DNA of 64,000 bases from Paralvinella palmiformis (lineage: Eukaryota > Annelida > Polychaeta > Terebellida > Alvinellidae). This document shows, in pieces, positions 32,601 to 46,100 of this stretch (the first letter of the stretch is position 1; each line of letters begins with the position of its first letter). The notes below the pieces were generated by a model. It was not told where the DNA came from and searched no databases. It saw nothing but the letters and a program-made list of their open reading frames with translations. Position numbers and translations under genes: made by a program. The DNA lies in assembly GCA_025642065.1 (NCBI GenBank), contig JAODUP010001049.1:58425-122424 (forward strand), read 5' to 3'.

Positions 32601-35600
32601 ACACTAAAGTAGTCATTTACTTGAGACAAGAGATCCTATTGGTATTATTATTAATAATATTAATATTGTCATCATCTCTATTGGAGTTATATTGAGTGAT
32701 TTTTATTTAATTCATGTTTTTTAATTAATTACATGTTTCAGGGAGCCCTTTTATATCCCTAACACATTTGCTCATTCTTGTGATGGGTTTCTTTTTGGGG
32801 CAGGGGGACTTCCCATTAATCCAGTGGGATACACTCATCCTGCTCAGACAGGATTCTAGGAAGAAATCAGGTTCATAAGGTCATATCATCCCCGATGTCA
32901 TAGGGTAATTAGGAATCATATATATTTCATTTATATTTGATCGAAAACGAAAATGCCCCGATTGTATATTTGGATCATTCCTCCTTGACAATGAAAATAG
33001 AGTTCAGGTTTTTAAAAGATATTCTTTTGAAATAACATGTTTTGGTTTCTCTCCATGATTGCCTGGGGTCATCCTGAAGTTCAACTCCATGGTTGGATTT
33101 TGATGGGGCGTGTTATCTATTGCCCAAGTCCTTTCCTCGTTCACAGACATGACTTGGTCGGATGTTAACAGGTTTTATCGCCCAGCCTTCCTCGACTTCA
33201 TTCCACGATAGTTGTTTTTAGGCAGCAGTTATCACAGTTCTGGATCAAGATACCTCATGTTCCTTGCCAGACTCTTAACATTTACCACATTTCTTGCGTG
33301 TTCACTGCGCAGACCGATTTCGTACAGAGTTCACTGGTTGGTGTACTCGAGTCATGTTCAGTGGGTTATTGCAATGGCAAGTTCTGCTTAAGGTTTGAAG
33401 CCTTTGTCTAGAACCGACTGGTTGCTTTAATTATGAACTTGTGGCTTTTTAGTAATTGAGTATCTATCTACTGCCAGCCCCGATTGGCATATTCTAATGA
33501 TGGGGTATCATATGTTTAGCATTCTTTTTAGGCTGAATTAAAGGGTCCGCTTGATTGGTTCCTTGTGCAATAAATGGAAGTTTATTATTAAGTGATTGGT
33601 TATTATTATCACGTGATTAGTTTTTCCTAATTTTTACCTTCAGCCTCATTTGGGTTCAGAGCAAATGAGTAACAGTAAAGCAAATACTACAATTTATTTA
33701 TATATTTTTAGCAATTGATGAGTGAAGGTGTTAATAACAGGAAAACAAAACTCAGTCTAATATATATATATATATATATATCATTTGAAGGACACATATT
33801 TTGCACTAATTATTATTAGCTGATATTTCGTGTCAAGTATTTTACGTTATGGCTCATTAATACTTAACATCTCCAATAATGAAGAAGTTGTTGAGTTCTG
33901 TTTTCTAGAAATAGGCCTCATTGTGTGGCTTGGCTCTTATATGTTCGGCTTGTAGGTAGATACCCAGTATTAACAATTAGAAATCTTTGGTCTCCAATTA
34001 CGTTTTTACCATTGAACTCAAACTGTTGTCGCGTTTGATTTTGTGGATATATGTTCTGGTCGAATTGGCTGCTGTTGCATGCATGTTTGTGGAGGGATGT
34101 CCTTTCCTTTTACACGTTGGTTTTAATCTCCGTCAGGTTAGCGCGATTGAAGTTGCAGCGTATAGCACACGGAATAGGATGGAGATATTTATGGAGTGAA
34201 CGTTATTGAACTGTTCTAGCACCACGGTCATCCCGTAGTACCGGATGACCGTCATATTATGGTAGTAATTTGTCTTCGGTGTGTACGACTCTTACTTCTT
34301 TAAATTTCCAAACACACATCAATAAGTTACACTTAGTAATGGTAGATTTATGGATTTGTAAAGCCTCGTGTTTATTGTTTAAAGACGTCCAACAGTCGGA
34401 AGAGAGTACATTTCTTTCTTTTCTCCTTCTCCAAATACATCATAACACAAGATGGGGATAATTAAGCAAAGTTCATATATTCGCTAAGACTGTATATCTG
34501 CTGGTGATTGAATGAATTATTAGTTTGTAATTTACATGTATATTTGTAAATCATAATTAGTTTGTAGCGTATATCTTGATGTTTGTGCCATGCGTTTTAT
34601 TCTTCATTTTTGTGAGCTCACAATTTTACGATGCTGAAATCTATGCTCGAAGTCTGATGTTTTAACTCGGCTCGGTCAACACACATTGTTGTATGTAATT
34701 TACTGCGGACAGTCTTTCTCTCTCCTTTGCCTACTGGCCAACATCCATAAACTATGTACACCGTTTCAGTCTGTTTGATGATTGTCAAAATTGAGTGTAA
34801 TCCAGCATCGTGTCTCTGATGTACATTCAGCGTATGGATAATGAGGTTATGCATTTTTAGATTAGCTATTTTGTTTTGACGTTGGTCGTATACCGAGGGA
34901 AGCTTCCTTCACACTTAATGCATCATCCACTCTCATAAGCGATTATCTGATGTTAGTCGCGTTTAACGGAGTGTCATCACGTTTAGTGGCCAACATTATC
35001 AATGGGCTCTTTCCATGTTAAGCAGCTCACATTTACTTCGGTGTATACAAACTGTAGGCAAGTTATTTATATTCGCATCATACGTAGAGGCTGCTGTTAG
35101 CCATCGTTATCAATTCTGACTTGTACGTCACTCTTCGTTCCAAGTGATGAATAATTGTTCAACAAATTCGTCCAATATTAAACTGGTGGTGATGATGTGT
35201 GTACTAATTTTGATGTTCAAATGGTTGATATTAGGAAATGTACGGTATCTGTAGATGTTCTGTCTCTTCCTTCTCTTGTGTAGATGGTCCTGCAGCTTTT
35301 TTGATGTACGTAGACAGTTATTTGGGTGTTTGGTGGTAAATTGGGAACAGATCAGCAAGTTCACATTTATGTATAATCACCACAAATTGTGTTATTCAGT
35401 GATTGTGCAATAATTGCTGGTGTATCCAATTTTCATTGCATAGCCACTGTATATTGCTGTATATCATGCGTGTTGGTTTTCCGTCATTGGTGGCCAATAT
35501 CAGTTGCTCTTCTCTTAAGAATGATGAATGTGGCTCGTAGCTGAACATGTCTGAAAAGTGCCTGTGTTAACACGATACTGGAAATATCTCATTCACTGCC

Positions 35601-37152
35601 TCGTATTTCAGTGTAAGATTCTGTTGAAGTGGTGATGCAGACGGACTTCATGCAGGATTTCAACTTCATTTGTTTCATAAATTGATTTGGTTTACTGCGA
35701 TATAAATGAAGTTACTCAGCTGGTTTCCACGTTTCTTTATTATTAAACTCCATGATGCTTGTGTATTAATTTTTTGAGGCTGTGCAGATTCAGAAGTTCA
35801 TATTACTGTTCTTCGGCAGTGCATTTTCCTAATCAGTTATCGCTCTAAAACATGGCCTGCTTTTATTCACAGTTTGGTTTATAATGTTGGCCTAATTTCT
35901 TTGACAGACGATTGATTCATTTATTTTGTCCGGCAAGTCGGTGAATTTATGCTAATTAAATCCAGTGATTGGATCACATTGTTTCTGTGATTCTTCCAAT
36001 TGTAACCCGAGACGAGTGTACTGATGGTACTTACCTAATGCGGTAACTTTAGTGGTATATTTACCTGTTGGTAACCTTATTACACACTTTTGTGTATGTA
36101 CATGCGTGTTTACTACTATTAGACTGTTCTCAGTCATCATAACTGTATTGTTTACATAAAGCAGGGAACTTCAATCCAGCTGTTGTTTGTTTGTTTGTGT
36201 GCGTGCTGCTGATCACTCGGTGATCCAGACAGCGATTCACTGTCTGGCTCACTCACTCTAAACGATACCTCAGTGTGTCCACGTCTCCTTTATTTCAAAG
36301 ACTATCCTTTATTTCATGATTCTGCTGGATCACCCGACTTTATTTCCTCCCTTTTTATGACAAATCTCCTTTTTGGGGAAAAAGTACAAGTCCGTATTTT
36401 TATAAGCTTATTTCCTCACAATTGATCGTGTAATTATATTCAAGTGACTTTTATACTTTGAAATTAAGCTCCTGCCATAAAACACTGGCTTATAAGGATG
36501 TATTATTTATTCTCCTATTCGGGTCACTCGTTGTTGGTTTTTTCCCCCAAACGTTTTGACTGCTGAAGGGGGTCGACATCACCTAACCCCCCTACCAGCT
36601 GTGTTCCGGCCACAAATAAAGTCTACACCTCAATCTCCTTTATTTTATTTTCAAGTCTGTGGACACACTGTAGCTCTGTTGGGATACAGTACACCTACTG
36701 AACATTCCACATGTTTTACTTTTTGGAGATTGGATGTTGAAATGGCTAGCATACTGCAATATCTGCGTCAAGTTATATTAAACGTATAAAAACCCACAGG
36801 GAATGTAACAACCCATTATTTACAGTTGATTATCTCTAGCCAATTATAATTATAAATGGACTCTCTTACTAAACAATTATTTTAGGAATTAATCCCTCAA
36901 GTGCCATTGTTTTATTTCTGCAACAATTTTGAGACTTGGTTGAATAAAGAATTCTACAGTAGTGATCCTCAGATATGTGAAGATTCAATAGATCAATGAG
37001 CACCTAAAACAATTAAAGTCAGGAAAAGGTTTGACTGAGAGATCCTGGAAATATCGTATTATTCTCCAGGCCACAAAAAAAACCTGTCAAAGTTGATGAT
37101 TTTTAAGATTTAAATTTGCATCATGATATCCTGTTTTCTTAATAATATTTAA

Positions 37153-37189
<37 letters not shown>

Positions 37190-37833
37190 CTGTGGGAAGA
37201 CAGCTATGGCACATTGGTTCAACAGTTTAATGTGTGATTAATAAGTACTTTTGGTCAAGTGTAGCACAATACAACAAAGTGTAGGATAGACTGGATTTGT
37301 TTCTAAAAATTTAATTCCAATTAAATAAAGGAAATAATAAATGCCTTTCAACAGGGTACTCAAATTCTAGGGTATCCTGTAATGTGCTAAAAGTAAGAAA
37401 TAATTCCGAAAAGTCTTTTACTTGTAAGTAGTATCTAAAACAAGAAATAATCGTTTCTTCTGTATACCTGGTAACGTGAATATTCTGCCGAGTAATACGT
37501 AAATAAATCCTGATAACTTCGATCCAATTCCATGAACACAACTGGGAAATTTAACTTTAATGGTGAACATCAAAACGGAGATAAATAAATAAAAGTGTTA
37601 AATACAAGCAAAAACCAACACAGTTGTGTGTGTGTGTGTGTGACGAGAGAGTAAAACGGCACGGGATATAATAATAAAGCCTATATACATTGTTTAAAAT
37701 TATACGTCGCGATCATTTACATCAAGGATAACATGGATGATGGCAGGAGTGGGTGAGTGAATGAACAATCTACAATAATGAGGTATTATTACAATTAACA
37801 CGAACTGATATGAAAGATACACAAGTGAAATGA
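32601..37833. other. Intergenic stretch between convergent genes
   Basis: No gene is recognised. TA runs lie at about 33762-33781 and 37160-37187. Between 34.6 and 36.1 kb the minus strand has several unrelated short open frames of 60-78 codons in an A-rich strand. They could be a badly decayed element, but no motif of a known family is visible. A GT run is at about 37625-37642. Confidence 0.45.
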
Positions 37834-38020
37834 TGATGATGATCGATGTTTTACGGCCACTTTTGTGCACAAGGTAGGCTAAATGGGCTGAGCGACCTCC
37901 AAAGGTAATGAGGCGAAGTGAAAGACGAAACAACCTTCAGATATGCCCACGCCGGGATTCGAACACGGGTGGTAGTGATCTGTAGTCCAACACGCTACCG
38001 CTAGACCACGGAGGCGCCCC
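37834..38020 (-). mobile_element. SINE family A, best-preserved copy, 15-bp target duplication
   Basis: The minus strand gives GGGCGCCTCCGTGGTCTAGC with an intact A-box, B-box GTTCGAATCCCGGCG, GAAGGTTGTTTCGTCTTTCA, GGAGGTCGCTCAGCCCAT and GTGGCCGTAAAACATCG with a TCA tail. It is flanked by the perfect 15-bp repeat ACACAAGTGAAATGA (37819-37833 and 38021-38035). The perfect duplication and intact promoter boxes suggest a young insertion. Confidence 0.93.
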
Positions 38021-38115
38021 ACACAAGTGAAATGAACATGGCCGACCACAGTATGGTCTTGAATAAAATGCAATTAGGATGACAGCAATTCTTGAAAATT
38101 CTCACTTATCAATGC

Positions 38116-38119
<4 letters not shown>

Positions 38120-38145
<26 letters not shown>
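38120..38145. repeat. (TA)n microsatellite
   Basis: Uninterrupted TA run about 100 bp from the SINE at 37834. Confidence 0.9.
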
Positions 38146-38146
<1 letters not shown>

Positions 38147-38271
38147 GAAGACTTACTACACTTTTCAAAACTAGAAAAGTATTTTAATCCCGCCGATTTA
38201 TCACAGTTTGTTGTTGTTTGTATCCATGTAACAAGCATGTTGTTATTATTATAGGAAACCTTTCCGACACT

Positions 38272-38436
38272 CGAGTGCCTTCATGGTCTAGCTGGTAGCA
38301 TGGTTGGTTACATATCTGTATCACCTGGGTTCAAACACAGAGTATGTTTGAAAGGTGTCCTACTTCATTACTGTTGGAGGTAGAACGCTCAATTTAGCCT
38401 AACATTTGGCACAAAGGTCGCCATATAGCAACAACA
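38272..38436 (+). mobile_element. SINE family A, diverged copy
   Basis: The head TTCATGGTCTAGCTGGTAGC and GGTTCAAACACAG is followed by a diverged body (TGTTGGAGGTAGAACGCTCA) and CACAAAGGTCGCCATATAGC. Confidence 0.75.
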
Positions 38437-38864
38437 GCAAATGACTTGCACTCGTGGTATAATAAAAAATTATATTTCAGTCAAGTGGGATTCCCTATTC
38501 TTCCAAATGTGAATGAGGTCTTCATTGTTTTAATAAATGTCCTTGCTTCACAAGTAACATATAAATTTGTGAAGACAGGTCAAATGTGTATACAAAAACA
38601 GAACACCTAGACAAAAGTAGAATTTATACATACAGCTGCCACATTTTTACGGAAGCATATATGTATATACTCATAAATCATATTAACTGGTATACCACCA
38701 CATAGGCATATCAGGATGTACAAATAAAATTAAGCACAAGTCTGGAATTTTTGGGAAAAACAATTGACTCAGAGGAAGCCAGAATTTACACAACTGTTGT
38801 TCAAGATATAGGTTTGCTGGAGACAAGATAATAATAATATATATATATATAATATAATAAGATG

Positions 38865-38935
38865 TGATATTTATATAGTGCCCTATTCAGCTAGAAGCTG
38901 CTATAAGGCGCTTTACAATATTATTATCCATGACT
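38865..38935 (-). mobile_element. 3' tail of an L2/CR1-like LINE
   Basis: TTTATATAGTGCCCTATTCA...GCTATAAGGCGCTTTACAAT is the conserved 3' hairpin of the same LINE group as at 58700 and 8885, here in minus orientation. An AATAATAT-type tail lies at its left. Confidence 0.7.
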
Positions 38936-39705
38936 CGGACCTGTTTCCACCCAGCACACATCTCAACTACCAAGGGAGCATACTGATGAGAATAGATTTA
39001 GTTTCACATTAATAATAATAATGATTATTGTTCTATGTAACACTAGTAATCCTGACAGCATTCGCAATGTGTTTAATGATTGGATATCTGATCTAAATTT
39101 GCACAACAGGTTCAATGATACATAACGACTAGGATGTATTTAGAAATACAATTTTATTTTTTATATGTTTTCTGAGATTCCAAATTTAAGGCATACCTTG
39201 TATTGCAAACACCAAACCAACAAGTCTTATAAATTACTGTTTGAGAGTATAAGTAGGCCTGCATATATGTGTGTGTGTGTACGTACTTGTGCGTGTATTA
39301 TATAAATGCGCAAAAATAACTCCAAAATCATAATTGCATTACTGAGATGATTTTCATGGCAAGATGATTAATATTTCCTATCCAATAAATGGATGGAAGA
39401 CAGAATTTCTACTCCTCAGCTTGATGTACTTGTATTATTAGGAAGATAACATTGAGCCATCGAAATGTCAAAAACAGCATTCTAATTTTGTTATTACATG
39501 CAAGGTCATAATTTGTACCAGAGAAAAAGTATTTTTCACCTACAGTAAACCCTACATACATCTAAAGCTACCCGAACCACTGTGTGCATGTGTAGCTAAG
39601 TAAGTTGAACATGCAGGAATAGATTTAAATTGATATGGCTAAGTGTAGTATTGTGTTGTGTGTGGATGCCCACTAGTGTATGTAACATTTTTATATCTGG
39701 CTAGT
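38936..39705 (-). other. Probable 3' UTR and downstream flank of the ASB gene
   Basis: No coding sequence is seen. A minus-strand AATAAA (TTTATT at 39153-39158) lies about 550 bp past the stop codon and is the best candidate polyadenylation signal. A short GT run is at about 39268-39282. Confidence 0.4.
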
Positions 39706-40145
39706 TTATGCCAACACATCTGACAAGAGTATGTGGTGTTTAAGTTTGGTGGGAAGTGGCAGATGTTCCACTTTACTGGACAAATTAAAACCAATTGTTT
39801 TTCGGATTGCCTTTTGGCATATTTCAGACAGTGGCCTCGTATTTGTTGCGATATCACGTAACCAGCCCCAGAATTCAAAATTCTCGACGAGAACCATGGG
39901 AATATCTTCATTTGTGATCAGGTAAGCTTCAAAGCGAAGACTGCAGCCAGCTGACACCAACAATTTGGCAACATGAAAATGTTCTAGAAGCAGAGCACAG
40001 TGAAGAGCGGTGGCATGGTGGAACTCGTGACTTACATAAATACGACCAACAGTGTCCAGATTACAGTTTGCCGCTATCAGTGATTTGGATATATCAAGCT
40101 GGTTATGAAAGGCAGACCATATCAGTGGGGTCACACAGCGCTGGT
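39706..40145 (-). CDS. ASB gene terminal exon with SOCS box
   Basis: Enters one base into an aspartate codon (acceptor CCTTTTTTCAG). It carries two ankyrin repeats (RCVTPLIWSAFHNQLDISKS; HHATALHCALLLEHFHVAKL), a linker and the SOCS box: BC box PLSEICQKAIRKTIG, then VEHLPLPTKLKHHILL. The stop is at 39706-39708. Confidence 0.92.
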
Positions 40146-43100
40146 CTGAAAAAAGGAAAGCACATTTATCATTATAATACATAACTTATACAAACATTTT
40201 TAAAACAGCCTAGAATAATTCATTTTAACGGAGGAAAACCAATAAGAAATAATTTAAATAACATTCATGAGAAAACATTTTCCAGAAAGAAAATAAATTA
40301 CTTTAGATTAAAGAATCATCTGTTAGGCAAATTAGCTTTTTTAACATACTGTTTTTAAAGTCGATTTTAAAGTAAACAGCCTTCACAGTAAATGGGTTGG
40401 TACCCCATTTTAAAACCATAATGTCTAGTAAATGCAACGTAGATTTCCTAAAAAAAATTGTAGCATTTTCAACAAAGATTTATGCTAAGGCACAGAATTG
40501 TATTATTTGCAAAATTCTTGCACAAAAGAAAAATAAATGTACATAATAATAGATTGGAGAAGATTTAGGTGGATATATTGGCCTAAACTTGTATATGAAA
40601 ATTGGAAATATTTATTATCATATAATGCAGTAAAGGTACTGTTGCAAACAATATGTGTGACAGGAAAAAGGAGGCCATGCTGGGAGTTCACACAAGATGT
40701 TATCAACACACAATCGTAATAATGTAGAGAAATGTATCAAACATATTTTCAAGAATAATACAATCTATCATTTAATCGTATCTTTTTTAGTAAGTAGTCG
40801 GCAGTCACATTATGTTTTACAACCTTGTGTTAAATAAAAATAATGTTCATAATATGTATGAATTGTTTTTACTTGGCAGAAGCTGAAATAAAACATACAC
40901 TTCCATCCTGAGTTATCGTTAGTCACCAAGTTCAATCCTAGGTCACCTTATTTAATTTTTTTTTGAAGGGCACAGTCGAAGTCTTATTATTATTCTTGCT
41001 ATCCTTATAATTATATTTTCTTACTTTAAAATACAGAGTAACTAATTATTACATGAATCTTGTGTGCACATATTTAAATTCTGGTCATTTAAATGAATCA
41101 AACCAAACAGCACTTACTGTGCTTCATTTTTGCTAGATGAGACCAGCATATAATGAGATATGTTCAGAGAACAAAAGCACAAATTCCGCTTGGAGTTCAC
41201 CAGAAGAGAGGCCCACATCATGTTCCGGCTTCATCAGATTCTGTAGCTTAATCATGACATGTAGAACCCACATCTGGTTCCACATTCTCAGCCCGAGTAC
41301 TCCTCATTCCAGTTGAGTTCCTATTGTGATGAATGTTGACTGGTTGAAAAGCTCTCATCACGTACCATATTCTCCACATAAGTATGTCTTGTACTCGACA
41401 GAGGATGAGTTCTCACTGTACGCATTCACCTTCCACTATCACCTGTAAGGATGTTCAATGAACAGTAATGTCCCTGTTTATGCAATAGCTGTGATTGTTA
41501 TATGATCTCTTATCATAGACCTGGAACTAGGGGACGTAATCTCTCAGCTTCTGCCAACCTAAGGCCAGCCAAGTTTAATTATGATGAAATTAGCTTAAAG
41601 AAAGGAATTTCACAAAAGAGAACCACACAACTTCACACAGAGAAGGGAACCAAATGGATGAAAACATGCTGTCTGTGTCATTGCAATTAGATGATAAGTG
41701 TTCAAAGATAAAGTGAACTGAAAGTGAACAAACTGACTTTATAAATATGACGTATGTATTGTAAAACAAACAACAATTGATAAACCTCAACCCAGAAGAG
41801 ACTGAAATCTCGGGCTAGATCTCTGAATGTAATGAGGACAATGTCACAATTTACCTTTAAAATTAACTTTAAAAAAAGGAATTTCACAAAACAAAATAAT
41901 CCCAAATACAAAAAAAGGGATGTTTGACGATGATTGATGTTTTTTACGACCACTTTTGGGCACTTGGTAGGCTAAATGGGCCGAGCGACGTCCAAAGGTA
42001 ATGAAGTGAAGTGAAAGATGAAACAACCTTCAGATATGCCCATGCCGAGATTCGAACAAGGAGGCGCCGCCACCCACAAAAAAGGGAACCGAACAGATGG
42101 AGACATACTGCCTGTAATCGGAAAGATATGATAAGTGTTATCTCAAGATAAAGTAAACTACTGTAGGTATACATCACATCCTGGCTGACTTGCTCCATAG
42201 ACAGAGAGACAACCAACATACCTCCATCTATTTGTATATTTACCTACAATGTCTGATGTATATATATATTCAAGCTAGCAAAATTGCATTATAAGAGTGA
42301 CATTGTAATATAGAATACCTGTCAATAAACGGAAGAAAACAAAAGGAAGCCAATTTTTAAAACTAAATTATGGCAACCAAATACCCGGATAATCTTTAGT
42401 TCTGACAATGTTATTCATACAAAAGTAAACAGAAGAAAAAAACAGTACTAAAAGAAAGAAAGATAAATAGGGCGGAAGTAACATGATGCACAATGTCAAC
42501 TTTGACCTGTCCCAAAAATTATATTACTAGTGCTAAACAAAATTAACACAATTGGAAAAGAAAAGAAAGCATTACACTCATAATTACATGCAGATGATGT
42601 AAAAATGAGTGCCCAACTTGAGCATATTACATCAGAGAATCTCCATAGTCTAAAAATAACATAAAAACATACTGCTGCTAACGCTGGGCCTTACTTAACA
42701 TGCAATATGTCAGACAATCCAGGATCACTCAAACATCCATCCTCGAAACACTAAGACACAGCTCAGTAATATTTCCATTCATCGACTGATTTAATTTGCT
42801 GTAATTATAAATATAACGGTTATCTATCTCTTGGTGTATCAAGGATGGTTACCACTAACAAACCAATAAGACTGAAGATAGTATCAACACTTCACAAACC
42901 AAATTTATTAGTTTCAACGATACTTTTAAAAATTACCCAATCCACTCATATACAATACCGTGTATATCTGGATCAGCACCAGATTCTAGTAGCAGATTCA
43001 CCAGATCCAAAGATCCTCTATTTACTGCAGCTTTCAAAGCTGTGCCATAAAGCTGTCTCGGTGCTGATGGCTTCGACAGGTTCACATCAAACCCGGCTGC

Positions 43101-46100
43101 CAGCAGCATTTTTGCCATGATGATGGTATTTTTGGTGACCGGCGAGAACATGGACCCATTCTGGATCAGTGTGGACAGCGGTGAATGACCCGACTCATCG
43201 ATAGTATTGACAACAGACCCAGATTCAAGGAATGTCTTCAGATACAAGATTGTGTCCTTTTTGGTATGACGAATGGCAGCCTAAAAACCACAACCGACAT
43301 AAATTATTCAGTCCTGTTACTTGACAAGATATGGCTTTGTTAATATTTATTGTTATTAAAAAACTTCCTATTTATCACAAGATCAGACAGAGTAACATAT
43401 TAGAAGTGTACCCTGAAAACATTAATAAAAGAGAGGTTTGGGTTTTACAACAGAAAGAACGAAACCATGATGGATTTGTATACATTATCAGAAGTGGATT
43501 GCTGAAGTAAACTTCAAATGAACATTTAACCATCACGCACTTGTTTGTAAACTCTCTGAACAATTAGTATCTGTCAGCAATGCCGCTACTTCATGATCGT
43601 GTTTTTATGCCCATATTAGGCTATGTAGCTTAGCCAATTTTTGTTTGAAGGGAACGAAGTAAAATGCAAGATGAAACATCCTTCAAACCTAGTCCTAGAT
43701 CTGAACCTCATCCCAGAGGTCTCCAAATATCACACATAAGATATCAAGAAGTGCATCAGTCTAGTACAATTTTTTTTAATTGGTGCTCTAGTGGCTTGTT
43801 TATTCAGAGACAGTTTTTCTTCGCTTAAACAAGTAGATTAAACAACAGTTACTGGGTATCTGAAAACAAACAATATATAACAATAATACCATTTCATCGG
43901 CATATCTACGCACATGTAGTGGCGTTCTCTTCTCTCGACGATCTCTCAAATTTACATCAGCACCAGCCTCGAGCAGACAGACAATGGCACCATGATGACC
44001 GTCTTCAGATGCAGCGACCCAGAGAGGAGTCCGACCTAGTTCCTCGATGCTGTGTACATCAGCCCCGTAGTCGAGGAGTAATTTTAAGCAATCCGTTGAA
44101 TTGTTAGTCACGGCAAAATGCAGTGCCGTCTTCCCAAATCTAAACAGAAGTAACACATACTGAATTAGTATCAATGTCAGGCTAACAGTTGACAATTTCA
44201 AGCAAAACCACGATTATCTTAATGATGTTATTAATTTCTTAAATGTTGTCTCATCCCTCAAACAAGACGATCCATGCTTTTATGTGGTTCTATTAACAAT
44301 CCTTTCCAAAACATTAAGCTTATGAGCCCCCATGATAATATACATATTAGAAGTGACTGTGTAATACAAATATTTTCCTTGATTTTTCTCCCACGATAAA
44401 AAGAGGTACTACCTCAATGTATGAGGTAAAATACATTTTTACACTTGCCAAAGGTGTGCTGTAGCCTTAAAAGTGGATGTTCTTTCAGATTTCTACTTCG
44501 ATTCATTTTATGTCTTTTCAAATATCCTTGTGTGTTTCGTGGGCTAGCTACTTCAACAACTTATGACCAACACAACCTTATTTCAACTGTTACTTTTCCA
44601 AATAATATATCTCTGGATTCTCTTCTTAGTGGCTGATACAATAAAATGATACATACTCCACTATTTGTGCAGAGACGGTAAGTTACTGAACAAACATGCT
44701 GATGTATAAAATATGTTTTATTAACTGTCAAAGTCCACCGATAACAACGGCTACATTATAACACAATAAATTTTTTGGTGTCACTTAAGTCTGTATATTA
44801 ATAATAACTTCTATAGACTAATGGCAATGAGCCAGTTAATCATTGACTGTAGTAAAGTATAACATGGATGTCTTGCCATCTTCTTGAGTTTATTTGTTTA
44901 GTCTTCGTGTTGGTCATACATGACGGGGGGGCATCTGCCATGGGAAACAAATCCCACAGACACTAGTACGAGTCAGAATCAAATGTGTCATCTTCTTGAA
45001 TAAAGAATATTCCTGGCAGTTAGCACCACATTGTGTCCATGACCTGACCCAAATGAGTGAGTAAGCGAGCAGTCTGTTTAGCCTCGATACAGCCCCCCTT
45101 CCCAGGTCACATGGCCTAGAGGTCATTTCCTGGGAGACATCGCATAAACATAGGTACCTCGAGTAGATTTAAACTGAAACATAGTCTACAGCACAGTGCT
45201 CTAAATTCTATGTTACTGAACCAACCCCTCGACCCAAAGAAGCATAGAGATGCGATGTTAAATTTCCCAATAATAATCATAGTCGACAGTAAATTGAAAA
45301 TCTGTCCAGTTCTGATTATTTTTTGTCTTTAAATTTGATTTTTATTATTGATTATTTATTTATCATTTAGTAAACATATATTTATCAATTAACTTGCAGT
45401 ACAAAATGATTAAGTGTTATTTAAAATCAATTGTTAATTATACCAGATAATTAATTTTAGACATATTTATAATTTAATTGTAATTAGATTTTAACATCAT
45501 ATCGTAGTCATACTAATCAGTGACCATTCCCCCCAAATCTATGGTTGGGATGATCTTAGGAGGTCAACACAATAGAAAGCGTCAGGTGAATTATAAATTA
45601 GATAAATCTGGGGATGATCTGACATGTGAAGTCACATATTTTTTTGTTGATGGAACATTGCATTGTGCCTCGACTATGAGTTTGTCCAATCCCTGTACTA
45701 GGTACGCCACTGAACTCAATTCATTTCGAGGATAATGGCGTACTAGAATTTCTGTAAATGTTATTATCTTTACTATGCATTTATGGGACTATTATTAGTA
45801 TTAAGCACTAATTAATACCCAAGATGGGTATATAAGGTGTGCATTCATTTCATAGAGATTTACTACTGATAGTTATCTCATCCCAGAAATAAAACATGAC
45901 TACTTTTGAGATTACAGTATTGTGTAATTTACAGATAGTAATTTATCAATATATATATATATATATATATATAATTGTCAACTTTACAATGTCTGGCAGA
46001 AAACAGGATTGTGTCTGGTTAAGACTAAAATTGTAGGGAAAACAGTATGTGGGGCTACATGCAAAAAGGTGGGGACTAGTCCCAGAATTAAAAAAAAAAT

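Noticed and set aside
34618..36140. Three minus-strand frames that might be one decayed gene or retroelement
   Set aside because: I tried to join them across frames, but no motif of a reverse transcriptase, integrase, transposase or cellular family appears; kept only as unassigned sequence.
36556..36789. 77-codon plus-strand frame
   Set aside because: No motif, no splice context, no similarity that I can name.
37834..38020. Functional tRNA gene from the A- and B-boxes
   Set aside because: The boxes belong to a 187-bp SINE with target duplications; no cloverleaf with an acceptor stem closes.
41100..41500. Possible missed ASB exon on the minus strand
   Set aside because: Exons at 42959 and 40145 already join in phase with continuous ankyrin repeats, and the region has stops in every frame.
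42845..43120. 91-codon plus-strand frame
   Set aside because: It lies antisense to ASB coding exon 3, which has strong ankyrin similarity; the frame is a shadow.
43919..44107. 62-codon plus-strand frame
   Set aside because: Antisense shadow of ASB coding exon 2.
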